A stretch of DNA of 47,303 bases from a virus, in the IMG/VR virus record IMGVR_UViG_3300048919_000278, positions 1 through 47,303 of that record; one strand, written 5' to 3'. The position numbers and the translations under genes were made by a program. The stretch's first letter is position 1. Every line of letters starts with the position of its first letter. Below the pieces are notes generated by a model. That model made no database searches and had not been told where the DNA came from. It saw nothing but the letters and a program-made list of their open reading frames with translations. Of the stretch, positions 33,027 through 40,686 are shown piece after piece.

Positions 33027-33057
33027 CCTATGCGGGGCGGCGTGGGGCGTGAATCCC
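33027..33057 (-). promoter_or_regulatory. Proposed late promoter, portal/head unit
   Basis: GGGATTCAC (33057-33049), 16 bp, CATAGG (33032-33027) on the minus strand, located 5 bp after the large terminase gene. The predicted start near 33020 leaves about 23 nt before the ATT start of the 60-residue gene. An 8-bp inverted repeat (33023-33016 with 33009-33002) spans this leader. Confidence 0.6.
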
Positions 33058-33062
33058 GCGCC

Positions 33063-34568
33063 TCAGTCCAATTCCCCATATCGCCCCGCCTCATCACGGG
33101 GATAGTTGTCAGGATCGAGATAGCCCGGCACCTGGCGCGGCATGACGGGTTCGGCAAAGGTACAGGCCAACGCGTCACCCCAATCTGGCGAGGGCAGACC
33201 GCGCTTCTTCATATCGGGCTTGCGCTCGAGCTTCACGCGGGTGTCGTCGGCGGCAAAGGCGTAGGTCGGGCCGATCAGGTCATCGCGCAGCCGCTCCTTG
33301 TCCGGGATCGCACCAGACCGCAGCCATGACCGCATTCGCGTCCACATTTCCGCGCGCTTGTCGGCGGTGGGCACGGTGACACCAGGCTCGAGCTCTGCAT
33401 CGCGTCCTTTGCCACCGAACCACACCTCGATCACGGGCGTGTCGGGTATCAACTGACGCAGGCGATCGACCACAGCGGCGCCAATGTTGCCAGCATCAAC
33501 AAAGATCGCATCGGGATGCAGGCGTGCGGCTTCCAGCGCGATATCGCCGGCCAGCGTCATGGCATCGACATTGCCCCATGACTTCCACGGCAACGAGCGG
33601 GCATCGCGGCCACGGCGGATCGCAAGCACGCTCTCGTCGTCTCCGAAGCGCGCACAGTCCACGCCGAACACGATGGGATCACCGGGCAGGCCATGGGGGA
33701 TATCGCGGCTCTGTGCTGCCTCCACGTCGCCCAGGGCGATGAATTGCATGGACGATGCCGACGGGAACATGCCGCGCACGCGCACCTTGGCAATATCGCT
33801 GTCCTCGCCGTAGGTGTCGCACAGTTCCTGCAGATAGGCCTTGTTGGTGCCCTCGACGGTGCGGCTGTCGATCTGCGCCGTGCGCCATAACTTGCGATGC
33901 TTGCCGAAGCACTCGCGGAAGGCGCCCGTGTTCAGCGTGGGGTTGCCGAACGCCAGCCAGATGATTTCCGTATCGGCATCGGTCAGTGCGCCCAGCGCCA
34001 CTTCCCACACCTTGTCGGCAATGCCCGAGGCTTCATCGAAGATCAGGACAATGCGGCGGCCCTGGTTGTGCAGGCCGGCGAACGCTTCCGTGTTGTGTTC
34101 GCTCCACGTAACCAGATCGCAGCGCCAGGATGACGCGCAGCCCGCTTGCGTCGAGACGATCGATGTGGCGTTGGCCTTGAACCATGGTGCAGTGATCGCC
34201 AAACGCTGCCACTTCGCCAATTCCGGACTGGTCTTGGTAAGCAACTGGCCTTCGGTGTTCGCCGTCACGACAACACGCGCGTCGGGCATCGTGTCGAGCG
34301 CCCACTTGGTGATCATGCCGATCAGCGCCGATTTGCCGATCCCGTGGCCCGACGCGCGAGCGATGCGCAGCGGTGCGTGCCGCGTTGTCGGATTGGCAAG
34401 GTGAGCTCCGATTTCCTGCAACACATCGCGCTGCCACTGGCGAGGGCCAGTCATGCCGGCCAGTTCGCCTTGCCCCCATGGGAAGGCCAACAGCGCATGG
34501 CGCAGCGGATCCGCGCGGCAAGAGAATATTTTGCGGGCGATATCCGCAGGCGTCACTTCATCCGCCAA
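33063..34568 (-). CDS. terL: Terminase large subunit, 501 aa
   Basis: The start is TTG 34568 with GGGAGG six bases upstream; no better codon exists. The ATPase has Walker A ASGHGIGKS (72-80) and Walker B IVLIFDEA (173-180). The nuclease has an RNase H-type start, VFGVDCARFGDDES (Asp304), then FVDAGNIGAAVVDRL and a late WGDALA Asp. It cuts concatemers and drives DNA into the portal. It overlaps the small subunit gene by 11 bp and is the last gene of the early/packaging operon before the late promoter. Confidence 0.92.
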   Translation of the reverse strand: MADEVTPADIARKIFSCRADPLRHALLAFPWGQGELAGMTGPRQWQRDVLQEIGAHLANPTTRHAPLRIARASGHGIGKSALIGMITKWALDTMPDARVVVTANTEGQLLTKTSPELAKWQRLAITAPWFKANATSIVSTQAGCASSWRCDLVTWSEHNTEAFAGLHNQGRRIVLIFDEASGIADKVWEVALGALTDADTEIIWLAFGNPTLNTGAFRECFGKHRKLWRTAQIDSRTVEGTNKAYLQELCDTYGEDSDIAKVRVRGMFPSASSMQFIALGDVEAAQSRDIPHGLPGDPIVFGVDCARFGDDESVLAIRRGRDARSLPWKSWGNVDAMTLAGDIALEAARLHPDAIFVDAGNIGAAVVDRLRQLIPDTPVIEVWFGGKGRDAELEPGVTVPTADKRAEMWTRMRSWLRSGAIPDKERLRDDLIGPTYAFAADDTRVKLERKPDMKKRGLPSPDWGDALACTFAEPVMPRQVPGYLDPDNYPRDEAGRYGELD

Positions 34569-35088
34569 GGGATGCCTCCCGCGCGTTCATGTCAGCCCAA
34601 ATCTTTTTCAGGTCGGCGGTCGCATCCACTTCCAGCTTGTCCTTGAACGCCTGTACGTTGATGTGCCGTCCAATGAGTTCGAGACGCTTGAGGCGGTCGC
34701 TGATCTTCACCTTGTCCACGAACGACATAACATCATCGCCGCTGCCCACGCGCACGGTCTCGACACCGGCCACCAGGCCTTGCCGCCAGATGAGCGGCCA
34801 GTCTTTCACGGGCTTGAGCTTGCCATTCTCGTCATACAGGTCCGCCATATCTGCCTCAGCTTCCATCGCGAGACGACGCAGCCGCCATTCGGCATCAATC
34901 CCGGTCTTTTCGGAACGTGCCGTAATTTGCCCTTGGAGGCGCTCCAGAACGTCAACATGCGTCAACAGCCTCCCGCCTTGCTGCTTTGCCGTTTTCGCGC
35001 TGTATCCCGCCCGTATGGCCGCCTGAGTGGCATTCAGGTCCAAGAGGTATTCTTGAACGAACCGCTCCTGCTTTTCATTGAGCGCCAT
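34558..35088 (-). CDS. terS: Terminase small subunit, 176 aa
   Basis: ATG 35088 overlaps the previous stop (TGATG). LNEKQERFVQEYLLDLNATQ, then AAIRAGYSAKTAKQQGGRLL, is the terminase_2 helix-turn-helix that recognises the packaging site. The region LRRLAMEAEADMADLYDENG, then KLKPVKDWPLIWRQGLVAGV, is the oligomerisation part usual for this family. The C-terminus (DATADLKKIWADMNAREAS) probably contacts the large subunit. Confidence 0.9.
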   Translation of the reverse strand: MALNEKQERFVQEYLLDLNATQAAIRAGYSAKTAKQQGGRLLTHVDVLERLQGQITARSEKTGIDAEWRLRRLAMEAEADMADLYDENGKLKPVKDWPLIWRQGLVAGVETVRVGSGDDVMSFVDKVKISDRLKRLELIGRHINVQAFKDKLEVDATADLKKIWADMNAREASLGG

Positions 35089-35579
35089 CACCGATCCCCC
35101 AACAGATAGCCATTGCGCCGCCGGGCAACGCATTCCTTGGCCCGGTCGAGCAGCCGATCGAGCTTACCCAGCGCAGGCAAACCGCCGAGCATCAAGTCCG
35201 CAACCTGCTCAGGCACGCCTAGTTCAGCCAGCGCGGTGAGCAACGGCCCATCGCTATGCGTCCCACGATCACGGCGCGGCAGATCGGTGCGCTGGTCGGA
35301 CGGGCAGGCAGTCTCCTTGCCGGTCGCTGCGATCGTCACGATCCGGGCCCGATGATGGCGGGCAACGCGGATCAGCCCCTTGGCTTCCAGGCGCGCCACG
35401 GTCTTCGGCCCCATGCTGGACGACGACGCGCCAATCTCGATTTCGATGTCGATGTTCATCGGGCAAGGCTCACCAGCCTCTGCCGCATCGTAGATCATGC
35501 GATAGGCGATGGCTTCGGCAGGCGTCAGGGAGGCTGGGCTTACGCTCTCACCAACTTCAAAAAGTTCAGGCTGGTTCAC
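35088..35579 (-). CDS. Winged-helix-like DNA-binding protein, 163 aa
   Basis: GTG 35579 overlaps the upstream stop (GTGA). A helix (LTPAEAIAYRMIYDAAEAG), then MNIDIEIEIGASSSSMGPKT and VARLEAKGLIRVARHHRARI, has the helix-turn-helix plus wing layout of MarR-like regulators. A disordered linker and a C-terminal helix bundle follow. Similar proteins precede terminases in alphaproteobacterial prophages. It may be a late regulator, which would fit the unusual late promoters, but that is inference. Confidence 0.6.
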   Translation of the reverse strand: MNQPELFEVGESVSPASLTPAEAIAYRMIYDAAEAGEPCPMNIDIEIEIGASSSSMGPKTVARLEAKGLIRVARHHRARIVTIAATGKETACPSDQRTDLPRRDRGTHSDGPLLTALAELGVPEQVADLMLGGLPALGKLDRLLDRAKECVARRRNGYLLGDR

Positions 35580-35836
35580 AGCGTTTCATCCTCCCAGGTC
35601 GTTCGTGTTGCGATGCGAGCCGCGTAGTGCCGGCGCTTTCGTGGCGGCAAGACAGTGACCACAGCCCCGTCTTGGATCACGGCCCGCTGGCCGCGCGGCA
35701 GGATGACCGCGCAGGCTCCCATCTTCGCGGCAAGCGCCATCACGGGAGTGTCAAGCGCTGCCACCGCGTCCGGCTGGGACACGTTGGCAACGAACTCCTG
35801 AAAGCGAAGCACTGCGGTGTTGGTGATACGAACCAT
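35576..35836 (-). CDS. Hypothetical early protein, 86 aa
   Basis: ATG 35836 is chosen because the frame upstream reads through several real genes. MVRITNTAVLRFQEFVANVS, then VMALAAKMGACAVILPRGQR, with a basic C-terminus (LPPRKRRHYAARIATRT). The product has the look of a small alpha/beta protein. No family is recognised. It overlaps the downstream gene by 4 bp. Confidence 0.55.
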   Translation of the reverse strand: MVRITNTAVLRFQEFVANVSQPDAVAALDTPVMALAAKMGACAVILPRGQRAVIQDGAVVTVLPPRKRRHYAARIATRTTWEDETL

Positions 35837-35841
35837 CGCGA

Positions 35842-36012
35842 TCATCCCTTCATTTCCTCGATCAGTTCGTGTTCGACCATCCTGAGCAGCCCGATGACTT
35901 CCGCCAGCGATACCCGCCCATTCCATTCGCTGATCAGTCCGCGCATGGCCTCGTGCAGTTCCGCCAGGCTGCGATAGGGCGACGGACCGAATTGCCCGGT
36001 GACGACGTTCAT
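35842..36012 (-). CDS. Small hypothetical early protein, 56 aa
   Basis: ATG 36012 overlaps the previous stop (ATGA), which fixes the start despite a longer open frame. The product (SLAELHEAMRGLISEWNGRV, then SLAEVIGLLRMVEHELIEEM) is two helices, likely a dimer. No known domain is recognised. It is part of the tightly packed early operon. Confidence 0.6.
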   Translation of the reverse strand: MNVVTGQFGPSPYRSLAELHEAMRGLISEWNGRVSLAEVIGLLRMVEHELIEEMKG

Positions 36013-36206
36013 GATTGCCCGCCTCCACTTCGCGGCGAGCGGCCGCCCATGGCGTACTTTGCCAGTTCGGGATGCAGATCGGGATAATCGCCGCGCTTCC
36101 ACCGACGCACCATTTCGTCCCGGTCAATGCCCAGTGCGATATCCCCCAGGAAGTTGCCGTTGCCCAGGCCGACGCGGGCGGGAACCTTGAATAGATCAGG
36201 CTGCAT
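36009..36206 (-). CDS. Small hypothetical early protein, 65 aa
   Basis: ATG 36206 lies inside the end of the primase gene, overlapping it by 11 bp. MQPDLFKVPARVGLGNGNFL, then GDIALGIDRDEMVRRWKRGD and a short Gly/Ser-rich tail. The DRDEMVRRWKRGDYPDLHPE stretch resembles phage proteins with a small helix-turn-helix-like core. Function unknown. Confidence 0.6.
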   Translation of the reverse strand: MQPDLFKVPARVGLGNGNFLGDIALGIDRDEMVRRWKRGDYPDLHPELAKYAMGGRSPRSGGGQS

Positions 36207-37110
36207 CGATGTCCCCCCAGTCCATTCCCGGCGTTTGCGGGATATGGACCTGAGCCTTGACCCGGTTCCGCACCACGAGCCGATGAGCCAGAGCATAAGC
36301 TGAAGCCTGCCCACCGAATGCGTGGTCGTTGTCGCCAAAGACCAACACCTCCCCTATCCCGGCAGGCGGCAGCCACTTTTCCAGCATGGTGGAGTTGAGC
36401 GCAGCCCACACCGGAACCTGAAAACGCTTCGCTGCGCGGATGGCAGTTTCAATGCCTTCCGCCACGCCCAGGCGCTCGCCCCGCAGCGGGTAAAGCCGAA
36501 CAGCGGATCCAGGCGGGAGCGTGCCCGGCATCATCGCCCGTGGGCTCTCGATATCCGCCTTGCCTTGTGACCCGAGGAATGTCCGATGAATGTTAGTCGG
36601 GTTTCCGTCCGGACCAGCAACAACCGCCAGCATCGCAGGCAGGAAACCACCATCGCCAGGGACCGGGCACCGCTCATGGAAGCGCAGGCAGTCAGGGGCT
36701 CTACCCGGCACAGCATCGCGCCCGGCAAGGTAGCGTGAGGCCATATCATCGCCGGTCAGGGGTGACGCACCAGTCCACAGGCGGTTCAGCATATCCACCC
36801 GCTGATTCTCGTCCATTTCGCGCTTGGGAGGTTCAGCAGCAACATGCCCGATTTTTTGTTCAATCTCGCGGGCAGCGGTTTTGAAGTCCCAGTTGAAATA
36901 TTGCATGATCAACTTGAAGCCGTCGCCAGCCCCGCATTGGCTGCAATAAAACGTGCCCCTCCCATCCTTGTTGTCGTAACGAAAGCGGTCGCTTCCACCG
37001 CACATGGGGCAAGGTCCATGCTTTCCCGTAAGAAAGCTATCGGGAATCCCCAGCAATTTAAGTGTTCCCGTCCATTTTCCGCGAACGAGTTCGGGTGTTT
37101 TCATTGTCAT
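36196..37110 (-). CDS. DNA primase, zinc-finger plus toprim, 304 aa
   Basis: A four-cysteine zinc ribbon lies at residues 34-59 (CPMC and CSQC). The toprim core follows: VAEGIETAIRA with Glu219 and VLVFGDND with Asp260/Asp262, the metal-binding acidic residues. This is the P4-alpha/DUF7146 type of phage primase lacking a fused helicase. A separate SF2 helicase is encoded directly upstream (ATGA overlap). It would make RNA primers for prophage replication after induction. Confidence 0.88.
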   Translation of the reverse strand: MTMKTPELVRGKWTGTLKLLGIPDSFLTGKHGPCPMCGGSDRFRYDNKDGRGTFYCSQCGAGDGFKLIMQYFNWDFKTAAREIEQKIGHVAAEPPKREMDENQRVDMLNRLWTGASPLTGDDMASRYLAGRDAVPGRAPDCLRFHERCPVPGDGGFLPAMLAVVAGPDGNPTNIHRTFLGSQGKADIESPRAMMPGTLPPGSAVRLYPLRGERLGVAEGIETAIRAAKRFQVPVWAALNSTMLEKWLPPAGIGEVLVFGDNDHAFGGQASAYALAHRLVVRNRVKAQVHIPQTPGMDWGDIDAA

Positions 37111-38609
37111 CCGCGCGTATCCTTGCGCTTTGCGAACCGGATATCCTTTGCCTTGACGAAAGACAGCACTTCAGCGGTCGGCGGTTGTGGTTGCACCCGC
37201 GTTGCGGCACCGCGAGGCCAGACGCCGAACCTGTCTCGGAACGTGTGAGCGACCCAGCCCGGCGACCGCTGACGCTCCCGAGCGATCCACAGCACTTGCG
37301 AATAGAAATTGGCCTTATCGACCGTGCTTGCCTCCTTGGGCTTGCGGCCGGGGGTGACTTCGATCAATTCGCCTTCTTCGGTTTCGAGGTCGGATTGGCG
37401 CTGCCCGACAAAGCCACAGTGCGGGCATTCCCGCACCTTCGGGGGCTTGAGTGCCTTGCATGAACCGCATTCCTTGGGCAGCGGCTCCCCTTTGGGCCGT
37501 CCGCTGCTCTTGCGCGCCTTGCCATCCAGCAGCTTGTCGTGCCGAATGTCCGTGGCGAAGCCCAGGCGAGCGTGGTTGTCCGCGTGGTCAAGGATCAGAG
37601 CCTCGGTCTTGCCCGGCGCGGTGCGCAGAGCCCTGCCGATAATCTGGACGTGCAGCATTTCCGATCGCGTGGGACGGGCGAGGACGACGCACCGCACATC
37701 CGCATCAACTCCCGTGGTAAGCGTGCCGACGTTGCAGATGCCAGCCAGTTCGCCGCGCGCCATGCGATCGAACAGAACCTTGCGCTCCACGCGATCGACC
37801 TTCGCGTCGCAGTAGCCCATGGGCACGCCAGCCCGCTGGAATTCGGCTTGCAGCTTGGCGGCGTGCGCGCGATCGACGGCAAAGACCAGCGTGGGCTGCC
37901 CGTTCGCACGCTTGAGCCAGGTTTCCACGATGTCCGCGACAAGCACGGAATCGCTCATGACGTCGGAAAGCTGGTCTTGATTGTAATCGCCAGCGACAAG
38001 CTTCACCGCCGAAAGGTCCGGATGGCTGGGCGCGAAGACGCGGAAGGGCGACAGGAACCCCAGGTCCATCAATTCCTGCATCGACACCGGGCGAACAAGA
38101 ACCTGCCAGTCCTCAGCCATGCCCACGGCCCACGGCGTTGCCGAGAGCCCGACGAACTTCACGTGCGGGCACTGCCGAATCCACTGCCGGATGATTTCAT
38201 GCTGGATATGGCACTCATCGACGATCACGAGTTCGACATCGGGCACGCCCCGCTTCGCCAACGTCTGAACCGAGCACACCTGAACCGGCATCTCGTGCCG
38301 GGTCATCTCGTGGTTGCCCTGCATCACGCCGATTTCGGTTATGCCCTCCGCGATGAAGGCCTCGACGGTCTGGTCGATGAGCGAGATTGCCGGCACCACG
38401 AACGCCACCCGGTTGCCCTTGGCCCGCGCGCCCTTCACGATTTCGGCAGCGATGCGAGTTTTACCGGCGCCCGTGCATAGCTCCAGCACGATCCTTGAAG
38501 ACCCAGCCAGCATGGCCTGCCTCAAAAGGTCGATGCTGCGTTGCTGGTACGAGCGCAGGGGCTTGGCGGCGACCGTCGTCCCGCTGGAGAACAGGGGCAG
38601 TCCGGTCAT
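37107..38609 (-). CDS. SF2 DEAD/DEAH-type helicase with zinc ribbon, 500 aa
   Basis: Motif I CTGAGKTR (45-52), motif II DECH (131-134), motif III GLSATP (about 154-159) and motif VI IIGRALR place it in the UvrB/SSL2-like SF2 group used by many phages for replication. Near residues 395-420 a zinc ribbon (CGSC and CPHC) is inserted, followed by a variable C-terminal region. It overlaps primase and DUF1376 genes by 4 bp each and works with them in replication start. Confidence 0.88.
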   Translation of the reverse strand: MTGLPLFSSGTTVAAKPLRSYQQRSIDLLRQAMLAGSSRIVLELCTGAGKTRIAAEIVKGARAKGNRVAFVVPAISLIDQTVEAFIAEGITEIGVMQGNHEMTRHEMPVQVCSVQTLAKRGVPDVELVIVDECHIQHEIIRQWIRQCPHVKFVGLSATPWAVGMAEDWQVLVRPVSMQELMDLGFLSPFRVFAPSHPDLSAVKLVAGDYNQDQLSDVMSDSVLVADIVETWLKRANGQPTLVFAVDRAHAAKLQAEFQRAGVPMGYCDAKVDRVERKVLFDRMARGELAGICNVGTLTTGVDADVRCVVLARPTRSEMLHVQIIGRALRTAPGKTEALILDHADNHARLGFATDIRHDKLLDGKARKSSGRPKGEPLPKECGSCKALKPPKVRECPHCGFVGQRQSDLETEEGELIEVTPGRKPKEASTVDKANFYSQVLWIARERQRSPGWVAHTFRDRFGVWPRGAATRVQPQPPTAEVLSFVKAKDIRFAKRKDTRG

Positions 38610-39154
38610 GCCGTCCCCCGAACGCTGAAAGGCCCTCGCGTGTCAGTACTACCCTGAGAGGTAACTTCCTTACCTGGATAGGACCTTGCACCTTCCACCC
38701 GCGCGGGGTTGCCGCCCCGTTGCTCTCCCGTTGCCGTTTCGTTGGCATTCTCGTTCAACGGCCGTTGCGCTTCCGTTGCAACGCCCGTTGCGGTCCCGTT
38801 GGCTTTTCGGGCATTCGCAGATGCGATCCCAGCCAACCGACGTTGCTCGACGTTCGACCGCGCCTTGCCCAATTCGGCCGTCATCCGAACGTGTGAAATG
38901 CGCCCTTCGGCGATGAGAAAGCGAGCCAGAATCACGGCCTTGTGCTTGGCCCACTCGCGCGGCTTGATGCCCAACTCGGCTGCAAGGGAACCGTCGCTGG
39001 ATGGCAATTCACCACCGCATTCCCAAAGGCGTTCGATCAGGGCGATGTACATTCCGCGCTGCTCGAAATTCAGCGTGTATTGTTCCGAGCGGAAGTCGCG
39101 GATATGATAAGGAAACCAGATGGTGGCTTCACTTGCCTTTGTCTCGCGGCTCAT
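38606..39154 (-). CDS. DUF1376 replication-initiation protein, 182 aa
   Basis: WFPYHIRDFRSEQYTLNFEQ, then RGMYIALIERLWECGGELPS, is the DUF1376/YdaU N-terminus found in phage replication regions, usually a winged-helix initiator-like protein. After about residue 110 the protein becomes low-complexity (Asn/Thr/Ala-rich). That DNA carries eight GCAACGG-like units at 11-12 bp spacing (38717-38802), so the gene probably contains the phage origin, as lambda O does. ATG 39154 overlaps the upstream stop. Confidence 0.8.
   Translation of the reverse strand: MSRETKASEATIWFPYHIRDFRSEQYTLNFEQRGMYIALIERLWECGGELPSSDGSLAAELGIKPREWAKHKAVILARFLIAEGRISHVRMTAELGKARSNVEQRRLAGIASANARKANGTATGVATEAQRPLNENANETATGEQRGGNPARVEGARSYPGKEVTSQGSTDTRGPFSVRGTA
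38717..38802. repeat. Phased iterons, candidate prophage replication origin
   Basis: CCGTTGC or close variants begin at 38717, 38728, 38739, 38751, 38762, 38773, 38785 and 38796. Spacings are 11, 11, 12, 11, 11, 12 and 11 bp, about one DNA turn each. Five copies are exact; three differ at one to three positions. The spacing is not a multiple of three, so a protein repeat does not explain it. The location inside a replication-initiator gene supports an origin. Confidence 0.65.
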
Positions 39155-39342
39155 TGCGCAGACATCCCACCGAGAACGATCCAGTCCTCAGCCTCGTCTG
39201 CTGTCAGGTGGCCATGCTGGTGTGCGTGGAGGATGCGCTCTTTGCGGACGGACAACTCCGGCTCGACATCGATTTCGTCTATGACGACGCGACGTGCGAA
39301 GGCGCGCCAATCGAAGCCAGCGCCTGCTTCCGCCTGTTTCAT
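39151..39342 (-). CDS. Small hypothetical early protein, 63 aa
   Basis: ATG 39342 and the TGA at 39151 both overlap their neighbours by 4 bp (ATGA), which supports the call. The product (MKQAEAGAGFDWRAFARRVV, then KERILHAHQHGHLTADEAED) is helical. No known family is recognised. It lies between the Cro-like gene and the replication protein. Confidence 0.65.
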   Translation of the reverse strand: MKQAEAGAGFDWRAFARRVVIDEIDVEPELSVRKERILHAHQHGHLTADEAEDWIVLGGMSAQ

Positions 39343-39605
39343 GCAGTGGCGCCACCGAGCGCGGACCCAGGCAAAGTTTGCTTCGTACGAATTTTAGACA
39401 AAGCCGCCGTGGCCGGGGGGATGATTTCGTCCGGCAGCAGCGGCACGCCCATGCGCGCGGCAAGGTCGAGGACATCACGTTGCCGACGGGCCGGAATCAG
39501 TTCGCGATCCCACCAGCCTTGCACGGTTGTCACGTTTCGATGGCCTAGGGCGCGCGCCACAGCCGTGATGCCGCCCAGCTTCGAGATTACGTTTCGTATG
39601 GACAT
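39339..39605 (-). CDS. Cro-like helix-turn-helix protein, leaderless, 88 aa
   Basis: ISKLGGITAVARALGHRNVT, then TVQGWWDRELIPARRQRDVL, is a YdaS/Cro-like helix-turn-helix. An ATG at 39614 is in frame, but a promoter TTGACG-N17-TAATTA (39642-39614) places transcription start near 39607. The ATG at 39605 (MSIRNV) is therefore the likely start of a nearly leaderless mRNA. It opens the leftward early operon and opposes the S24 repressor. Confidence 0.75.
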   Translation of the reverse strand: MSIRNVISKLGGITAVARALGHRNVTTVQGWWDRELIPARRQRDVLDLAARMGVPLLPDEIIPPATAALSKIRTKQTLPGSALGGATA

Positions 39606-39613
39606 AGGTGGCA

Positions 39614-39650
39614 TAATTACGTTGGAAACGTACGTCCGTCAACGTATGAA
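39614..39650. promoter_or_regulatory. Divergent repressor/Cro control region with operators
   Basis: Leftward: TTGACG (39642-39637), 17 bp, TAATTA (39619-39614). Rightward: TTGGAA (39622-39627), 17 bp, TATGAA (39645-39650). Operators: TTACG-N7-CGTAC (39617-39633) and TACG-N8-CGTA (39631-39646), overlapping both promoters. The first half-site pair matches the operator at 40527. Confidence 0.7.
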
Positions 39651-39677
39651 GCAAGGCGACCAACGGGAAAATCGCGG

Positions 39678-40505
39678 ATGACTGAAACCACCGGCTCAAA
39701 ACTGATCGCGCTTCGTTCGCGTGCTGGAATGACTCTCAAGGAAATCGCCAAAGCTGCGGATATGAAGGGGCCATCCAGCGTCCAGGCCTATTTCAGTGCG
39801 GAATACAGCAAGCCCCTGACGCCACCGGTTGCAACGCGGCTTGCGGCTGCAATGGCAGGCCGTGGCGATCCTCCGATACAGGCCGCCGAACTGTACGAAC
39901 TGACCGGCTTCGACTGGGTGAGGGGGAACGTGGTTCCACTGCGAGCCGAACAGCCCAGCGTAGATCGCGACGGGGCTTCGTCTCGCAACGCTCCTGGTCC
40001 AAGCGCAGTGTCCGCCGAAAACCTAGTGGTGGTGGAAGCGCCGACGCTACGGGGCCAGCCCAAGGACGTGCCGGCATATGCCAGCGCGCTGGCTGCCGAT
40101 TTACAATTTGATACCTGCGATGATGGCCCCGAGCCCGTGGAGATGACCATTTTCCAAATGAGCGACGTGATTGCCTATGTCCGCCGTCCGCCTGGCATTG
40201 CCAACGGCCGCGCCGTCTATGTCGTCTTTGTATCCGGCAGTTCGATGGAGCCACGCTATCATGCTGGTGATCCCGTATTCGTGGACCCGAAGCGTCCGCC
40301 CGCTATCGGGGATGACGTCGTTGTTCAACTGGTGGCCGACGATGGCGGGGAGATCGTCTCGGGTCTGATCAAGCGTCTGGTCAAGCGGTCGGCGACCTTC
40401 CTTGACTTGGAGCAGTACAATCCGCCCATCCGGTTTCGCGTGCCCATGGAGCGAATTGCCCACATCCACCGGGTCATTCCATGGGCGGAGTGCTTCGGAA
40501 TCTAG
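39678..40505 (+). CDS. CI-like repressor with S24/LexA-type domain, 275 aa
   Basis: Residues 1-60 form a helix-turn-helix domain (MTLKEIAKAADMKGPSSVQA). Residues 160-275 are an S24 peptidase-like domain, with SGSSMEPRYHAGD giving the catalytic Ser189 and the general-base Lys likely at 232 (LIKRLVKRS). Self-cleavage stimulated by RecA is the expected route to induction, although a clear Ala-Gly cleavage site is not seen in the linker. Operators TTACG-N7-CGTAA lie on both sides of the gene, as expected for the lysogeny repressor. Confidence 0.85.
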   Translation: MTETTGSKLIALRSRAGMTLKEIAKAADMKGPSSVQAYFSAEYSKPLTPPVATRLAAAMAGRGDPPIQAAELYELTGFDWVRGNVVPLRAEQPSVDRDGASSRNAPGPSAVSAENLVVVEAPTLRGQPKDVPAYASALAADLQFDTCDDGPEPVEMTIFQMSDVIAYVRRPPGIANGRAVYVVFVSGSSMEPRYHAGDPVFVDPKRPPAIGDDVVVQLVADDGGEIVSGLIKRLVKRSATFLDLEQYNPPIRFRVPMERIAHIHRVIPWAECFGI

Positions 40506-40526
40506 AAAAATACGCCTTAACCGTAA

Positions 40527-40543
40527 TTACGCTTGACGCGTAA
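40527..40543. promoter_or_regulatory. Second repressor operator, rightward early promoter
   Basis: TTACG (40527-40531), seven bases, CGTAA (40539-40543): a perfect match to the arms at 39617-39633. A TTGACG lies inside (40533-40538) and could be the -35 of the operon starting at 40687; the -10 is weak (TCTATT near 40558). Repressor binding here would shut the rightward operon in the lysogen. The remainder of 40506-40686 holds no gene. Confidence 0.6.
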
Positions 40544-40686
40544 AATTGCGCATGCCATCTATTTGCCCGTCAGAGACGATCGCCATCAGGCCGCTGAAAC
40601 TCTGACGCGCAGGTAGGGAAACGAACTCGGCCACCGGATATCGGGCCAGTTGCCGCCAACCTCCTGCATTTCGCGGGAGATTATCA

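Noticed and set aside
31130-33052. Long plus-strand open frame (640 codons) opposite the portal gene
   Set aside because: GC-rich third positions of the portal gene create an open antisense frame. It shows no domain, has His/Arg-rich composition and no ribosome site. The portal on the other strand is unmistakable.
33063-39614. Phage-encoded RNA polymerase or sigma factor
   Set aside because: T7-like ejection genes and unusual late promoters raised the question, but no large single-subunit polymerase or sigma-like protein is encoded in the prophage.
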